From the NCBI RefSeq assembly GCF_900606115.1, contig NZ_UWPJ01000017.1, positions 1-64,000 on the forward strand: a stretch of DNA of 64,000 bases, given 5' to 3'. The notes beneath the pieces are model-generated. The model made no database searches, was not told where the DNA came from, and saw only the letters and a program-made list of their open reading frames with translations. Position numbers and translations under genes: made by a program. Source of the DNA: Pigmentiphaga humi. GTDB taxonomy: Bacteria > Pseudomonadota > Gammaproteobacteria > Burkholderiales > Burkholderiaceae_B. Of the stretch, positions 15,780-24,726 are shown piece after piece; positions within the stretch are counted from its first letter, which is position 1, and each line of letters opens with the position of its first letter.

Positions 15780-18491
15780 TCAGGCCGGTCCTGCCGGGCC
15801 GGGCGGCGCCGTGCCGCGCGCTTGCGAGGCCACGGTCATGGCCAGCTCGGCGGGGTCCACCGGTTTGGCGAGGTGCACCTGGAAGCCGGCCAGCAGCGCG
15901 CGCATGCGGTCCATGGGCTGGGCGCGGCCGGTCAGGGCGATGGCGGGCATGAGATCGGGCAGGGAAGTGCCGCGGCGCGACTCGATCGCGCGGATGTCCT
16001 GCAGGACCTGGTGGCCGTCTTCGTCGCCCAGCGACAGATCGCAGACGAGCACGTCGGGCCAGTCCGGCGACGGCGATCGCTCCAGGTAGTCGAGCGCCGC
16101 GCGGCCCGAGTTCATCGCGATCGTGGCCGCGCCGTAGGTCTCGAGTACCGCGCCGACCTGCTCCAGCACCTCGGCCTGGTCGTCGACGAGCATGATGCGC
16201 AACCCGGCCAGCGACACGGCGCCGCCGCGCGGCTGCGCCGGGCTGCGCACCGCGTCGGCAGGCACGGCGCGCAGCGGCAGGCTCAGCACCCGGGTCTCGC
16301 CCCGGCCCGCGGGCGCGGGCCGTGTCGCAAGCGCGCCGCCCTGGCTCTGCGCCATCGCGCGGATATGCATGGGATCGAAGACGGTAGAGCCCATGCCGGC
16401 CGGCTCTGCCGAGAGGGCGCGCGATTCCATCGCCACGACCGTCTCGTCGTCGCGGCCGTCCGTCACCGCCAACTGCACGGTTTCTCCGGCCGCGTGCAGG
16501 CGCAGTTCCATGCGTCCATGCGGGGGGCTGACGGCAATGGCGTTCATGCACAGTTCGGAAACGATTTGCTGCAGGGTGCTCGGGTCGCCCATGACGCGGT
16601 AGGACTCCGATCCCATGAAGGTGTAGAGCTCGATGGCGCGCGCTTCGAGCAGCGGCCGCAAGCCGTCGAGGACGCCGGCCACCAGCGCGACCATATTGAC
16701 CGGCTGCGATCCGAGCTTGCGGCCGGCCTGCTCGAGCTCGTTCTGTTTGAGCTGCAGGTTCCACATGCGCGCGTACATGCCCTGCCTGTCCAGCAGCGCG
16801 CCGTGGGTGCCGCGCTCGACGATGCGTCCCTGGTCCAGCACGATGATCTCGTCCGCTTCCACGACGGTGGAGAGCCTGTGCGCGATGATGAGTGTGGTCC
16901 GGTCGCGCGCGAGCTTGGACAGTTCGGCCTGGATCGCGCGTTCGGCCAGGGTGTCCAGCGCCGAGGTCGCCTCGTCGAAGATGAGGATGGGCGGGTTCTT
17001 GAGCATGGCGCGCGCGATGGCGATGCGCTGCCGTTCGCCGCCGGACAGCTTGACGCCGCGCTCGCCCACCATGGTGTCGTACTGGGCCGGCAAGGCATCG
17101 ATGAACTCGTGGATGCGCGCCGCGCGCGCGGCCTCGATGATCTCCGCCATCGACGCGCCAGGACGGCCGTAGCCGATGTTGTAGGCCACGGTCTCGTTGA
17201 ACAGCGCGGTGTCCTGCGGCACCATGCCGATGTGGGCGCGCAGGCTCTGCCTGTCGAGCAGCCTGAGGTCCTGGCCGTCTATCGTGATGCGTCCGCTATC
17301 CGGCTCATAGAAACGGAACAGCAGGCGCGCCAGCGTGGACTTGCCCGAGCCGCTTCCGCCCACCACGGCCAGGGTCGCGCCGGATTCGATGTGCAGGTCC
17401 ACGCTCCACAGGATCTGCCGGCCCGGTTCGTAGCCGAAATCCACCGATTCGAAGCGCACCTCGCCGCGCTCGAACTGCAGCGGGACGCCCGCCTCCGTGC
17501 CGTCGGCTTCGGCCGGCGTGTCCAGCAGGCTGAGCAGCCGTTCGGCATTGATGACCGCATCCTTCGATTGACGAAACACCATGCCCAGCGTATTGAGCGG
17601 CAGGCTGATCTGGATGATGTAGGCGTTGACCAGGACCAGGCTGCCCACCGTCATCGCGCCTGCCACGACGTCGCGGCCGGCGAGCAGCATGATCGCGGCC
17701 ACGCCCATGGCGATGATGGCGCTCTGCCCCACGTGCAGGACGGACAGCGCCCGCTGGTTGGCGATGCCGGCCTGGCGCCAGCGCTCCAGCAGCTTGCGGA
17801 AGCGCACCAGTTCGTAGTGTTCGTTGGTATAGAACTTGACGGTCTCGTAGTTCAGCAGGGTGTCGACCAGCCGGCCGCTGCTGGCCGAGTCCGCGGCATT
17901 CATTTCGCGCTGCAGGGCGGCGCGCCGTTCGGTCAGCGCGAACGTGAACAGGCTGTATCCCGCCAGCGCCAGGACGACGATCACGGTGAATCCGATGTCG
18001 TAGCCGATGGCCAGCACGACGGCCACGGCGCCGATTTCGAACAGCGTGGGAACGACCGTGAACAGCGTGGTGCCGAGCAGGAACGAGATGCCGGCGGCGC
18101 CTCGTTCTACGTCGCGCGCGAGGGCCCCGGTCTGGCGCGTGACGTGGAAGCGCGGACCGAGCCGGTGCAGGTGGGCGAATGCACGCTCATTGAAGCCGGC
18201 CACGATCTCGTGCAGGACCGGCGCGAAGGTCACGTCGCGCAATTCGTTGAACAGCGTGCCGAGAAAACGCAGCAGGGCATAGGCCAGCAGCAGGAACACC
18301 GGCAGCACCGCCGCGCCGGGCGAGCCCAGTTCGTCCACGATGAGCTTGAGCAGCAGCGGAACCGCCACCATGACCAGCTTGGCCGCGATCAGCAGTCCCA
18401 TGGCCGCGCCGACGCGCCGCCCGGCGATGCGTACCGGCGGCCATAGCGTCTGCATGAGTTGTCGGCGAATCGCGCCATGTGGCTGGGCCAT
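15780..18491 (-). CDS. ABC exporter fused to HATPase-like and receiver domains
   Basis: A 903-residue multidomain protein. Residues 20-300 form a six-helix type-I ABC exporter domain of the ATM1/HMT1 kind. Residues 338-575 are an intact nucleotide-binding domain: Walker A GGSGSGKST (378-386), signature LSGGE (482-486), Walker B ILIFDEATS (502-510), H-loop His538. After a short coil, residues 598-742 look like a histidine-kinase ATPase domain (N-box-like LQQIVSELCMNAI with Asn650) with degraded G-boxes and no visible phosphoacceptor His. Residues 763-890 are a receiver domain with Asp770/771, phospho-acceptor Asp818, Thr854 and Lys876 all present. The ATG at 18491 follows AGGAAG. It probably exports a product of the neighbouring glycosyltransferases under phosphorylation control; that is inference. 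Confidence 0.93.
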   Translation of the reverse strand: MAQPHGAIRRQLMQTLWPPVRIAGRRVGAAMGLLIAAKLVMVAVPLLLKLIVDELGSPGAAVLPVFLLLAYALLRFLGTLFNELRDVTFAPVLHEIVAGFNERAFAHLHRLGPRFHVTRQTGALARDVERGAAGISFLLGTTLFTVVPTLFEIGAVAVVLAIGYDIGFTVIVVLALAGYSLFTFALTERRAALQREMNAADSASSGRLVDTLLNYETVKFYTNEHYELVRFRKLLERWRQAGIANQRALSVLHVGQSAIIAMGVAAIMLLAGRDVVAGAMTVGSLVLVNAYIIQISLPLNTLGMVFRQSKDAVINAERLLSLLDTPAEADGTEAGVPLQFERGEVRFESVDFGYEPGRQILWSVDLHIESGATLAVVGGSGSGKSTLARLLFRFYEPDSGRITIDGQDLRLLDRQSLRAHIGMVPQDTALFNETVAYNIGYGRPGASMAEIIEAARAARIHEFIDALPAQYDTMVGERGVKLSGGERQRIAIARAMLKNPPILIFDEATSALDTLAERAIQAELSKLARDRTTLIIAHRLSTVVEADEIIVLDQGRIVERGTHGALLDRQGMYARMWNLQLKQNELEQAGRKLGSQPVNMVALVAGVLDGLRPLLEARAIELYTFMGSESYRVMGDPSTLQQIVSELCMNAIAVSPPHGRMELRLHAAGETVQLAVTDGRDDETVVAMESRALSAEPAGMGSTVFDPMHIRAMAQSQGGALATRPAPAGRGETRVLSLPLRAVPADAVRSPAQPRGGAVSLAGLRIMLVDDQAEVLEQVGAVLETYGAATIAMNSGRAALDYLERSPSPDWPDVLVCDLSLGDEDGHQVLQDIRAIESRRGTSLPDLMPAIALTGRAQPMDRMRALLAGFQVHLAKPVDPAELAMTVASQARGTAPPGPAGPA

Positions 18492-18552
18492 GAGCGGCAG
18501 CTTCCTGGTTCCGGCGGACGTACCGCGGCAGCAATATGCATACCCGGCCGGT

Positions 18553-19473
18553 TCAGCGGGGCGAGGGCGGCGGCGCGGCCGAAGGCGTGTTTTCTGCCGG
18601 GGACGCAAGCCTGGGGGCCGCCAGCGCGCGTCGCATCTGCATGACGTGCGGCGGCGCCACCCGCCGTTGCGCGGCGACCCAGCGCCAGCCGGCCAGTGCG
18701 TCGCGCAGCGCGCCCGGCCTGGCCGCGGGAGGCAGGCTGCGCACTATCCGGACGGTCTCGGCGCAGGCTTCCCGTACCGGAAAGCGCAGCCACGCGGTCC
18801 AGATCTGGTTGCGGGCCAGCAGGCGGCGGCGCCCGGCCGCATCGCGCCGGGGCGAGGGGTCGTGGCGCGTGATGATTTCCGGGCAGTAGGCCATGCGCCA
18901 ACCGGCCGCGGCGAAGTCCAGCGCCATCAACGCTTCTTCGGCGCCGATGAAGAATTCCGGCCGATAGCCGCCGACGCCGAGAAAGGCCTGCACGCGCATG
19001 ACGCTGGCCCCCGCCAGGAAGCCGAGCAGCGCCTTGCCCGGCAGGCCGCCGGAAGGCAGGGGACTGGCGGCCATGGACTCGCAGGCCGGGTCGAGCCTGT
19101 TGCCGGGACCGACGCGAACCTGCGCGCACAGCACCGCCATGGACGGGTGCCGGTCCAGTATGTCGGCCGCCCGGTCCAGCGCGTGCGCCTGCCAGCAGGT
19201 GTCGTCGTCGCAGAAGGCGACATAGGGGGTGGCGGCGCCGTTCACCCCGAGGTTGCGGCCCGCTGCGCCGGCATTGCCGTCCGCGGTGATCACCCGCACA
19301 TTCGGGCAGGCCGTCCGCAGCGCCTGGGCCGTGCCATCCGTACTGCCGTTGTCGACCACGCAGATATGCGCACGGTCGGGCAAGGCGCGCAGGCCCGCCA
19401 CGGTGCGCAGGACTTCCTCGCGCCGGTTGTGGGTCAGGACCACGACGGTCACGCGGGCGTCAGCGGCGGTCAT
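18553..19473 (-). CDS. GT2 glycosyltransferase
   Basis: Soluble GT-A family 2 glycosyltransferase of 306 residues. Motifs: VTVVVLTHNRREEV, CVVDNGSTDGTA, NAGAAGRNLG, the metal-binding VAFCDDDTCW, and the later FIGAEEALMALDF. The N-terminal half is typical of rhamnosyl-type GT2 enzymes; the Ala/Pro-rich C-terminal tail (residues about 285-306) is low complexity. The start overlaps the PIG-L gene by 14 nt, which suggests coupling. PIG-L plus GT2 gene pairs recur in bacterial glycan and glycolipid loci. Confidence 0.9.
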   Translation of the reverse strand: MTAADARVTVVVLTHNRREEVLRTVAGLRALPDRAHICVVDNGSTDGTAQALRTACPNVRVITADGNAGAAGRNLGVNGAATPYVAFCDDDTCWQAHALDRAADILDRHPSMAVLCAQVRVGPGNRLDPACESMAASPLPSGGLPGKALLGFLAGASVMRVQAFLGVGGYRPEFFIGAEEALMALDFAAAGWRMAYCPEIITRHDPSPRRDAAGRRRLLARNQIWTAWLRFPVREACAETVRIVRSLPPAARPGALRDALAGWRWVAAQRRVAPPHVMQMRRALAAPRLASPAENTPSAAPPPSPR

Positions 19474-20143
19474 CGTTCTCTACCGTCCAGTAGCGCTCGG
19501 GCAGCCGGGTGTCGTCGTAGCCGTGCTCGCCGAAGGCGCGCAACTGGCTGGCATACGCCTGCACCGCCCGGCGCTTGGCGCAGGAGCCGGCCGGCGGCCC
19601 GGCTGCCGGGGTCAGGACGATGCCCGTGGACAGCAAGGCGGCCAGGCGCCGCTGTACCCGCCCAGGGTGGCGGCGGTACAGCGCGTCTTCGTAAAGCAGC
19701 CAGGTACGTGCCGGCTCCGTCCGGCAGAGCAGCATGCAGGCGTCGTGGGCCAGCACATGGTCCGAGTGGAAAAGCCCAAGAGGGGCGAGCACGGTCCGGC
19801 CATCGAGCCGGTCCAGCGCAGCGGCGAGAGACTGAGCCGCATCCCGGGGGGTGCAGCGGGCGCCGTACTGGGCATCGAGCAGGTCGAGCCACACGGGCCG
19901 GGCGCCGAGCCGGTCCAGGGCGCGCGCATCTTCTTCGCGCCTGGCGCGCATGGCCTCGGCGCCGCTGCCGAAGCCGCAGCGCCTGTCCCATTCGGTCGGC
20001 GGCCCCTCGTCCGGAATGCCGGCGAATACCGTCACCACCAGGCTGCCCGGCACGAGGCCGAGCAGGTCGCCGCAGCTGAACACCGCATCGTCCAGGTGCG
20101 GAGACACGGCAATCAACGGGCCTGGGGCGGCGAGGGCTTCCAT
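19460..20143 (-). CDS. PIG-L family N-deacetylase
   Basis: Predicted zinc-dependent N-acetylsugar deacetylase of 227 residues (LmbE/PIG-L fold). It has the metal and catalytic motif SPHLDDAVFSCGDLL near residue 15 and a second histidine motif HSDHVLAHDA near residue 135. The ATG at 20143 puts the PHLDD motif at its usual distance from the N-terminus; the longer open frame upstream is not homologous. As first gene of the minus-strand locus it would deacetylate a GlcNAc-type unit before or after transfer. The 257 bp between it and the chemoreceptor gene must contain both promoters. Confidence 0.9.
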   Translation of the reverse strand: MEALAAPGPLIAVSPHLDDAVFSCGDLLGLVPGSLVVTVFAGIPDEGPPTEWDRRCGFGSGAEAMRARREEDARALDRLGARPVWLDLLDAQYGARCTPRDAAQSLAAALDRLDGRTVLAPLGLFHSDHVLAHDACMLLCRTEPARTWLLYEDALYRRHPGRVQRRLAALLSTGIVLTPAAGPPAGSCAKRRAVQAYASQLRAFGEHGYDDTRLPERYWTVENDDRR

Positions 20144-20356
20144 GGGGGTTGGACCGGCAGGGAGGATGGACCACCTTGCCACCTCTGCCCCGCATCGGGT
20201 GTAACGGTGTGGCGCGGGGCCGGATCGATCCGCCCGCCGCCGCTTGGGCGGAAAGCGCAGGCGCCTCGGGGGATTCCCGCAGCGAAAAACGCTCAACTCC
20301 TGGCTACCCCTGCCGTAAACAGTCACACGCCGGGCCGCAAAGGAGCCGGTGCGCGA

Positions 20357-20384
20357 TCAAAACGACCGGCACGAGCCGGCATAA
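20357..20384 (+). promoter_or_regulatory. Possible sigma-28 (FliA) promoter of chemoreceptor gene
   Basis: TCAAAACG at 20357-20364 and GCCGGCATAA at 20375-20384 loosely match the flagellar sigma pattern (TAAA/TCAA ... GCCGATAA) with two extra bases in the second box. It ends 17 bp before the start codon. Weak call, supported mainly by the gene's role. Confidence 0.3.
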
Positions 20385-20400
20385 CGGTTTGGGGTAAACA

Positions 20401-22428
20401 ATGAATGTATCTCTCGGCTTGGGCCAGCGTTCGCTGGCCAAGCAGGTGCTGGTACTGGCGCTCGCGGTCAGCGCCGTCGTGTCGATCGTGACAGCCGCCA
20501 TCGTGGCCTGGCAGGGCCTGCGCGCCGGCCGGGAAAACGTCGAGCGCGAAATGATGGACGCGCTCGGCTCGATCAACGCCAGCCTGGTGTCCTCGTTCGA
20601 GTCTTCGCGTGCACGCGTCGAGCGCCAACTGCTGGTGTTCCAGCGCATGCTGGGCGAACTGCCCTCGCCCGACGGCACGTTCACCGAGACCGGCGCGGCC
20701 GGCGAGGTCGCCACCATACGCGCGGGCGAGACCATACTCAACGTCTCCGTCTTGCAGCGCATGCGCAGCTATACCGGCGCCGAACCCGAACTGATCGTGA
20801 ACCACCAGGGCCGCTGGATCCGCGCCGCCACGCTGCTGCGCGGCAGCGACGGCACGCCGCTGACCGGCCAGCCCGTGCCGCCCGAGGACTTCGTGGTCAA
20901 GACCCTGGAGAGCCAGCAGCCCGCCACCAGCATCGTCTACCGCAACAATCGCTGGTATGCCATTCACGTACGTCCGCTCAAGGACGACAACGGCAAGCTC
21001 TTCGGCGGCCTCGCGCTGCAGGTGGACATGTCCGACGACGTGGCCGGCACGCTCGAATTCATCGAGAAGACCCGGGTGGCGGGCCATGCCGACATGTTCG
21101 CGCTGACCCCGCGCGTGAACGGCACGTCCGAGTTCCTGGTCGATCCCGTCTACAAGGGCAAGCCGGTCGAGGATGCTCCGGAGTCGGACCGTGCTTTCTA
21201 CTATCAGTTGGTCGATTCCGACCATGGCTTCCTCGAAGTCACCCGTTCCAGCGACGACACGACCAAGCTGGTGGCATACCAGACCGTGCCCAACTGGGGC
21301 TGGACCCTGGCGGCGGCCGGTTCGAAGTCGGACTTCATGGCGACGCAGTACCGCCAGGTCCTGCTGATCGTGGCGCTGCTGGTGGCGGGCGGGGTCATGA
21401 CCGGCCTGCTGATCTACCTGCAGATGTCCGTGGCGCTGCGTCCGGTGCGCGGCGTGGTCGAGGGCATCGCCCGCCTGGGCGACGGCGACCTGACGCGCGA
21501 CGTACCCGCCGGCCCGCGCGGTTCGCGCAACGAGATCCACATCATGGCCGACCGGATCAACGCCACGCGCACCCGCATCGCCAACCTGGCCCAGCAGATG
21601 AACGCCACCGGTTCGCAGGTGGCCGCGGCCACCACGCAGACCCTGCAGGCGCTCAACCAGATCGGCAAGGGCACCGAAGTCCAGTCCGAGGCCGCCAGCG
21701 GCGTGGCCGCGGCGGTCGAGCAACTGACTGTCTCGATCTCCCAGATCGCCGACAACACCCGCGAGGCCAATGGCTTCTCGCGGACGTCCAGCACCGCGGC
21801 CGAAGAGGGCGCGGTGGTGGTGACGCAGACCGTGGCCGAGATCGAGAAGATGGCGACGCAGGTGGCCGACTCGGCCGAGGTGGTGCAGGAACTGGAGGCG
21901 TCGTCGCGCCAGATCTCGGCCGTGGTCAAGACCATCCAGGAGATCGCCGAGCAGACCAACCTGCTGGCGCTGAACGCTGCCATCGAGGCTGCGCGCGCCG
22001 GCGAGGAAGGGCGCGGCTTCTCGGTCGTGGCCGACGAGGTGCGCGGCCTGGCCGAGCGCACCAAGACCTCCACCGCGCAGATCGCCCAGGTCATCGCCGC
22101 CGTGCAGAAGCAGACGGCGCTCGCGGCCGAGGCCATGCGCCAGGTCAATGCCGACATGCAGCGTTCGGCCGAAGGCGCGCGCCAGGCCGGCGACGTGCTG
22201 GCGCGCATCCGCGACGCCGCGGGCCGGACCGCGGAGGTCATCGCCGACATCTCGAATGCCGCGATGGAGCAGAAATCGGCCTCCGAGCAGATCGCCAGCC
22301 GGGTCGAGCAGATCGCCCAGTATTCGGAAGAGTCCGCCGCCGCCGTGCAGCAGTCGGTAGCCTCGGCCGAGTCCCTGCAGAACCAGGCGCAGGTGCTGGA
22401 CGAGACCATCCGGACCTTGCGGACGTAG
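20401..22428 (+). CDS. Methyl-accepting chemotaxis protein
   Basis: Transmembrane chemoreceptor of 675 residues. TM1 lies near residues 15-38, followed by a periplasmic double-Cache sensor domain to about 310, TM2 ([20 protein letters not shown]), a HAMP domain starting at [13 protein letters not shown], and a long coiled-coil signalling domain with the hairpin tip motif [18 protein letters not shown]. There is no C-terminal CheR-docking pentapeptide. Cache sensors usually bind amino or organic acids. No chemotaxis operon is adjacent; a repeat element follows directly after the stop. Confidence 0.95.
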   Translation: MNVSLGLGQRSLAKQVLVLALAVSAVVSIVTAAIVAWQGLRAGRENVEREMMDALGSINASLVSSFESSRARVERQLLVFQRMLGELPSPDGTFTETGAAGEVATIRAGETILNVSVLQRMRSYTGAEPELIVNHQGRWIRAATLLRGSDGTPLTGQPVPPEDFVVKTLESQQPATSIVYRNNRWYAIHVRPLKDDNGKLFGGLALQVDMSDDVAGTLEFIEKTRVAGHADMFALTPRVNGTSEFLVDPVYKGKPVEDAPESDRAFYYQLVDSDHGFLEVTRSSDDTTKLVAYQTVPNWGWTLAAAGSKSDFMATQYRQVLLIVALLVAGGVMTGLLIYLQMSVALRPVRGVVEGIARLGDGDLTRDVPAGPRGSRNEIHIMADRINATRTRIANLAQQMNATGSQVAAATTQTLQALNQIGKGTEVQSEAASGVAAAVEQLTVSISQIADNTREANGFSRTSSTAAEEGAVVVTQTVAEIEKMATQVADSAEVVQELEASSRQISAVVKTIQEIAEQTNLLALNAAIEAARAGEEGRGFSVVADEVRGLAERTKTSTAQIAQVIAAVQKQTALAAEAMRQVNADMQRSAEGARQAGDVLARIRDAAGRTAEVIADISNAAMEQKSASEQIASRVEQIAQYSEESAAAVQQSVASAESLQNQAQVLDETIRTLRT

Positions 22429-22430
22429 GG

Positions 22431-22576
22431 ACCCCCCCCCTACGCGCTGACGCGCGCCCCCCCGGGGGCGAAACCGGCGGACCGGAAGGGAAGCCCACCC
22501 CACGCGGCTACGCCGCGCCCCTCAAGGGGCAGCACTGGCGGACCGGCGGAGCCGGATCCGCTGTGCCTCGGGGCTA
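22431..22576 (+). repeat. Dispersed 3'-end repeat, family B copy 1
   Basis: Begins ACCCCCCCCCTACGCGC a few bases after the chemoreceptor stop codon, then CGCGCGCCCC, a duplicated middle part, and the conserved core hairpin CGGACCGGCGGAGCCGGAT. Longer than most copies because the front half is partly repeated. Confidence 0.85.
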
Positions 22577-22590
22577 CTTTCATGCGCCAG

Positions 22591-22627
22591 GGCGCAGGCG
22601 ATACACTGCCTGCGCCTTTGTTTTTTT
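22591..22627 (+). terminator. Strong hairpin with T-tract before antiporter gene
   Basis: Perfect 9-bp stem GGCGCAGGC (22591-22599) / GCCTGCGCC (22608-22616), then TTTGTTTTTTT. It is 160 bp past the chemoreceptor stop but only 20 bp before the antiporter start, so it could end the upstream transcript or act as an attenuator in a short antiporter leader. Confidence 0.8.
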
Positions 22628-22646
22628 GTGAGGAGCTTTCTTCGGC

Positions 22647-23924
22647 ATGCCCACCGTCCCGGCCAGCGCGATCGAGTTGATCGCCACCCTGCTTTTCGCC
22701 GTCGCCATCGTCCATACGTTCTCCGTGCCGGTCTTCGCCAGGCTGGCCCATCGCGGCGGCAGGCATGCGGGGCTCTGGCACCTGCTGTCCGAGGTCGAGG
22801 CCGTGTTCGGCGTCTGGGCCTTCGTGTTGCTGCTGGCCATGGCGGCGCTGGCCGGCGCGGGCGCCGCGGTCGACTACCTCGACACGCGCAATTTCACCGA
22901 ACCCTTGTTCGTGTTCGCCATCATGGTGATCGCCGCGAGCAGGCCCATCCTGGACCTGGTGACGCGCGCGGTGGGCGGGCTGGCCGGCCGGCTGCCGGGC
23001 AACCGCGCCGTCGCGACCTACGGCCTGACCCTGGCGCTGGTGCCGCTGCTGGGTTCGTTCATCACCGAGCCCGCCGCCATGACGCTGGCCGCGGTCATGC
23101 TGCGCGACAGCTGTTTCCGGCATGTGGACGACACGCGTTTCAAGTACTGCACGCTGGGCGTGCTGTTCGTCAACGTGTCCATAGGCGGGGTGCTGACCTC
23201 GTATGCCGCCCCGCCGGTGCTGATGGTCGCCGCCACGTTCGGCTGGGATACCGCATACATGCTGGCCCATTTCGGCTGGCGCGCGGCCTGCGCCGTAGTG
23301 CTCAATGCCTGCGTGCTGACCTTCTGCTTCCGCCGCCTGATCGCCGCGCAGGATGCGCCGCCGCGCGCCGATGCCGCGCCGGCGCCACGCATTCCGGCCG
23401 TCGTGGCCGCGGTGCACGTCGCCTTCCTGGCGGCCGTCGTGCTCTATTCGCACCACCCGGCGGTGTTCGTCGGCCTGTTCCTGCTGTTCATCGGCTATAC
23501 CGAGGCCTACAAGTCCTTCCAGAGCCCGCTGCTGATCAAGGAGGGGCTGATGGTGGGCTTCTTCCTGGCCGGCCTGGTGGTGCTCGGCGGCCTGCAGAAA
23601 TGGTGGCTGCAGGGCCTGCTGGCCGGCCTGTCGCCGCTGGCGCTCTACTGGGGCGCCGCCGTGCTGACCGCCGTGACCGACAATGCCGCGCTGACCTACC
23701 TGGGGTCGCTGGTGGACGGCACCTCGGAGGCCTGGCGCGTCATGCTGGTGGCCGGCGCCGTGACCGGCGGCGGCCTGACCGTGATCGCCAATGCGCCGAA
23801 TCCCGCCGGGTTCGCAGTGCTCAAGGGGGCGTTCCCGGGCAGCACTATTACGCCCCTGGCGCTGCTGCTGGGCGCCTTGCCGCCCACGCTGGTGGCGGTG
23901 GTGTTCTTCCTGCTGCCGGTCTAG
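22647..23924 (+). CDS. Putative Na+/H+ antiporter
   Basis: Polytopic inner-membrane protein of 425 residues with about eleven hydrophobic segments. Recognisable polar-in-membrane stretches include GSFITEPAAMTLAAVML, NVSIGGVLTSYAAPPVLM, AVTDNAALTYLGS and VIANAPNPAGF, the pattern of the putative Na+/H+ antiporter family found in many proteobacteria. GAGGAGC precedes the ATG. A terminator-like hairpin immediately upstream may attenuate it. Ion specificity is a family-level annotation. Confidence 0.8.
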   Translation: MPTVPASAIELIATLLFAVAIVHTFSVPVFARLAHRGGRHAGLWHLLSEVEAVFGVWAFVLLLAMAALAGAGAAVDYLDTRNFTEPLFVFAIMVIAASRPILDLVTRAVGGLAGRLPGNRAVATYGLTLALVPLLGSFITEPAAMTLAAVMLRDSCFRHVDDTRFKYCTLGVLFVNVSIGGVLTSYAAPPVLMVAATFGWDTAYMLAHFGWRAACAVVLNACVLTFCFRRLIAAQDAPPRADAAPAPRIPAVVAAVHVAFLAAVVLYSHHPAVFVGLFLLFIGYTEAYKSFQSPLLIKEGLMVGFFLAGLVVLGGLQKWWLQGLLAGLSPLALYWGAAVLTAVTDNAALTYLGSLVDGTSEAWRVMLVAGAVTGGGLTVIANAPNPAGFAVLKGAFPGSTITPLALLLGALPPTLVAVVFFLLPV

Positions 23925-24106
23925 GGCCTGTTCACGCCAAAAGAAGCCTTGCTCGGGCCGGGCCGGCCCGATTTGGGAACAACCGCGCCGATTACCCAAA
24001 AAGTCGCTAAAATTCAAGGCTTTGATTAATTTTCCAGAAGTCCGGCCAGCGCCGCTCGTTGCGGCGCCCGGACGTTCGGGCCGGACAGGCCCGAGGAGTC
24101 TTGGCA

Positions 24107-24460
24107 ATGCCTATCTACGCCTACAAATGCAGTGCCTGTGGGTTTGAAAAAGACGCGCTGCAGAAGATGTCGGATGCGCCGTTGACCGACTGCCCGCAGT
24201 GCGGCCAGTCGGCCTTTTCCAAGCAGCTGACGGCCGCCGGCTTCCAGCTCAAGGGTTCGGGCTGGTACGTGACCGATTTCCGCAACGGCAATAAGTCCGG
24301 CAGCGGCGGCGCGGCCGCTTCGCCTTCGCCGGCTTCGGCGTCCAGCGCTTCGGACAGCGCGCCGGTTTCGTCCGGCACGCCGGACAGCGCTTCGTCGTCC
24401 GGCGGCGGGTCGTCGCCTTCGCCCGCGCCGTCTGCTTCGGGGCCGGCCGCTTCTGCCTGA
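24107..24460 (+). CDS. FmdB family zinc-ribbon protein
   Basis: Small regulatory-type protein of 117 residues. It starts PIYAYKCSACG and has the second knuckle CPQCG, forming the C-x2-C...C-x2-C zinc ribbon of the FmdB family (residues 1-45). The C-terminal 60 residues are a Ser/Ala/Pro/Gly-rich disordered tail. The chosen ATG is the one directly before the conserved PIYAY. In Bordetella-type genomes fmdB normally precedes a DUF502 gene and aspS; here DUF502 is reduced to a remnant. Molecular role unknown. Confidence 0.9.
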   Translation: MPIYAYKCSACGFEKDALQKMSDAPLTDCPQCGQSAFSKQLTAAGFQLKGSGWYVTDFRNGNKSGSGGAAASPSPASASSASDSAPVSSGTPDSASSSGGGSSPSPAPSASGPAASA

Positions 24461-24463
24461 CTT

Positions 24464-24545
24464 TTGCCGCCGGGCCGCCCCAGGGCAAAAATCGTCCCTT
24501 CTGGGGCAGCGCAGCCGAAGGCATGGCTCGAGGGTAGTTTTTTTG
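24464..24545 (+). repeat. Diverged single copy of repeat family A
   Basis: GCCGCCGGGCCGCCCCAGGG ... CAGCGCAGCCGAAGGC ... ending in TTTTTTTG matches the 78-bp tandem repeat at 1041-1196 along its length with many substitutions. It abuts the surviving end of the DUF502 gene, marking the deletion junction. Confidence 0.75.
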
Positions 24546-24656
24546 ATGGCGCCGCGCGCCGATATCGCCGAACTGGGTATGACTGTGAATGCGGCCTTGA
24601 AAGACATCGTGTCGATGGGAGTGATGGCGCCGGGTACTCCGGCGCGGGGCAATTGA
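24546..24656 (+). pseudogene. C-terminal remnant of DUF502 membrane protein gene
   Basis: An open stretch of 36 codons plus TGA reads MAPRADIAELGMTVNAALKD then [16 protein letters not shown]. This matches the usual C-terminus of DUF502 proteins (PR-DI-EL-MTVDEALK-IVSMGVV-P), and DUF502 is the gene expected between fmdB and aspS. The membrane-spanning N-terminal 170 or so residues are missing and replaced by a family A repeat. The fragment may be translated from its own ATG but cannot function as the parent protein. Recognition rests on motif memory, not a search. Confidence 0.75.
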
Positions 24657-24726
24657 CGCCCGGCCATGGGCCGGCGCGCGAGCGAGCGCCCCTGCATCGA
24701 CACACACCAATTTAGACGGAGAATTC

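Noticed and set aside
15738-18446. A 902-codon open frame on the plus strand opposite the ABC fusion gene
   Set aside because: Its product is rich in Arg, His, Gln and Asp with no membrane segments or motifs. It is the antisense shadow of a high-GC gene whose minus-strand product has complete ABC and receiver motifs.
6384-20143. Standard O-antigen or capsule locus
   Set aside because: No flippase, polymerase, chain-length regulator, initiating transferase or nucleotide-sugar pathway genes are present.
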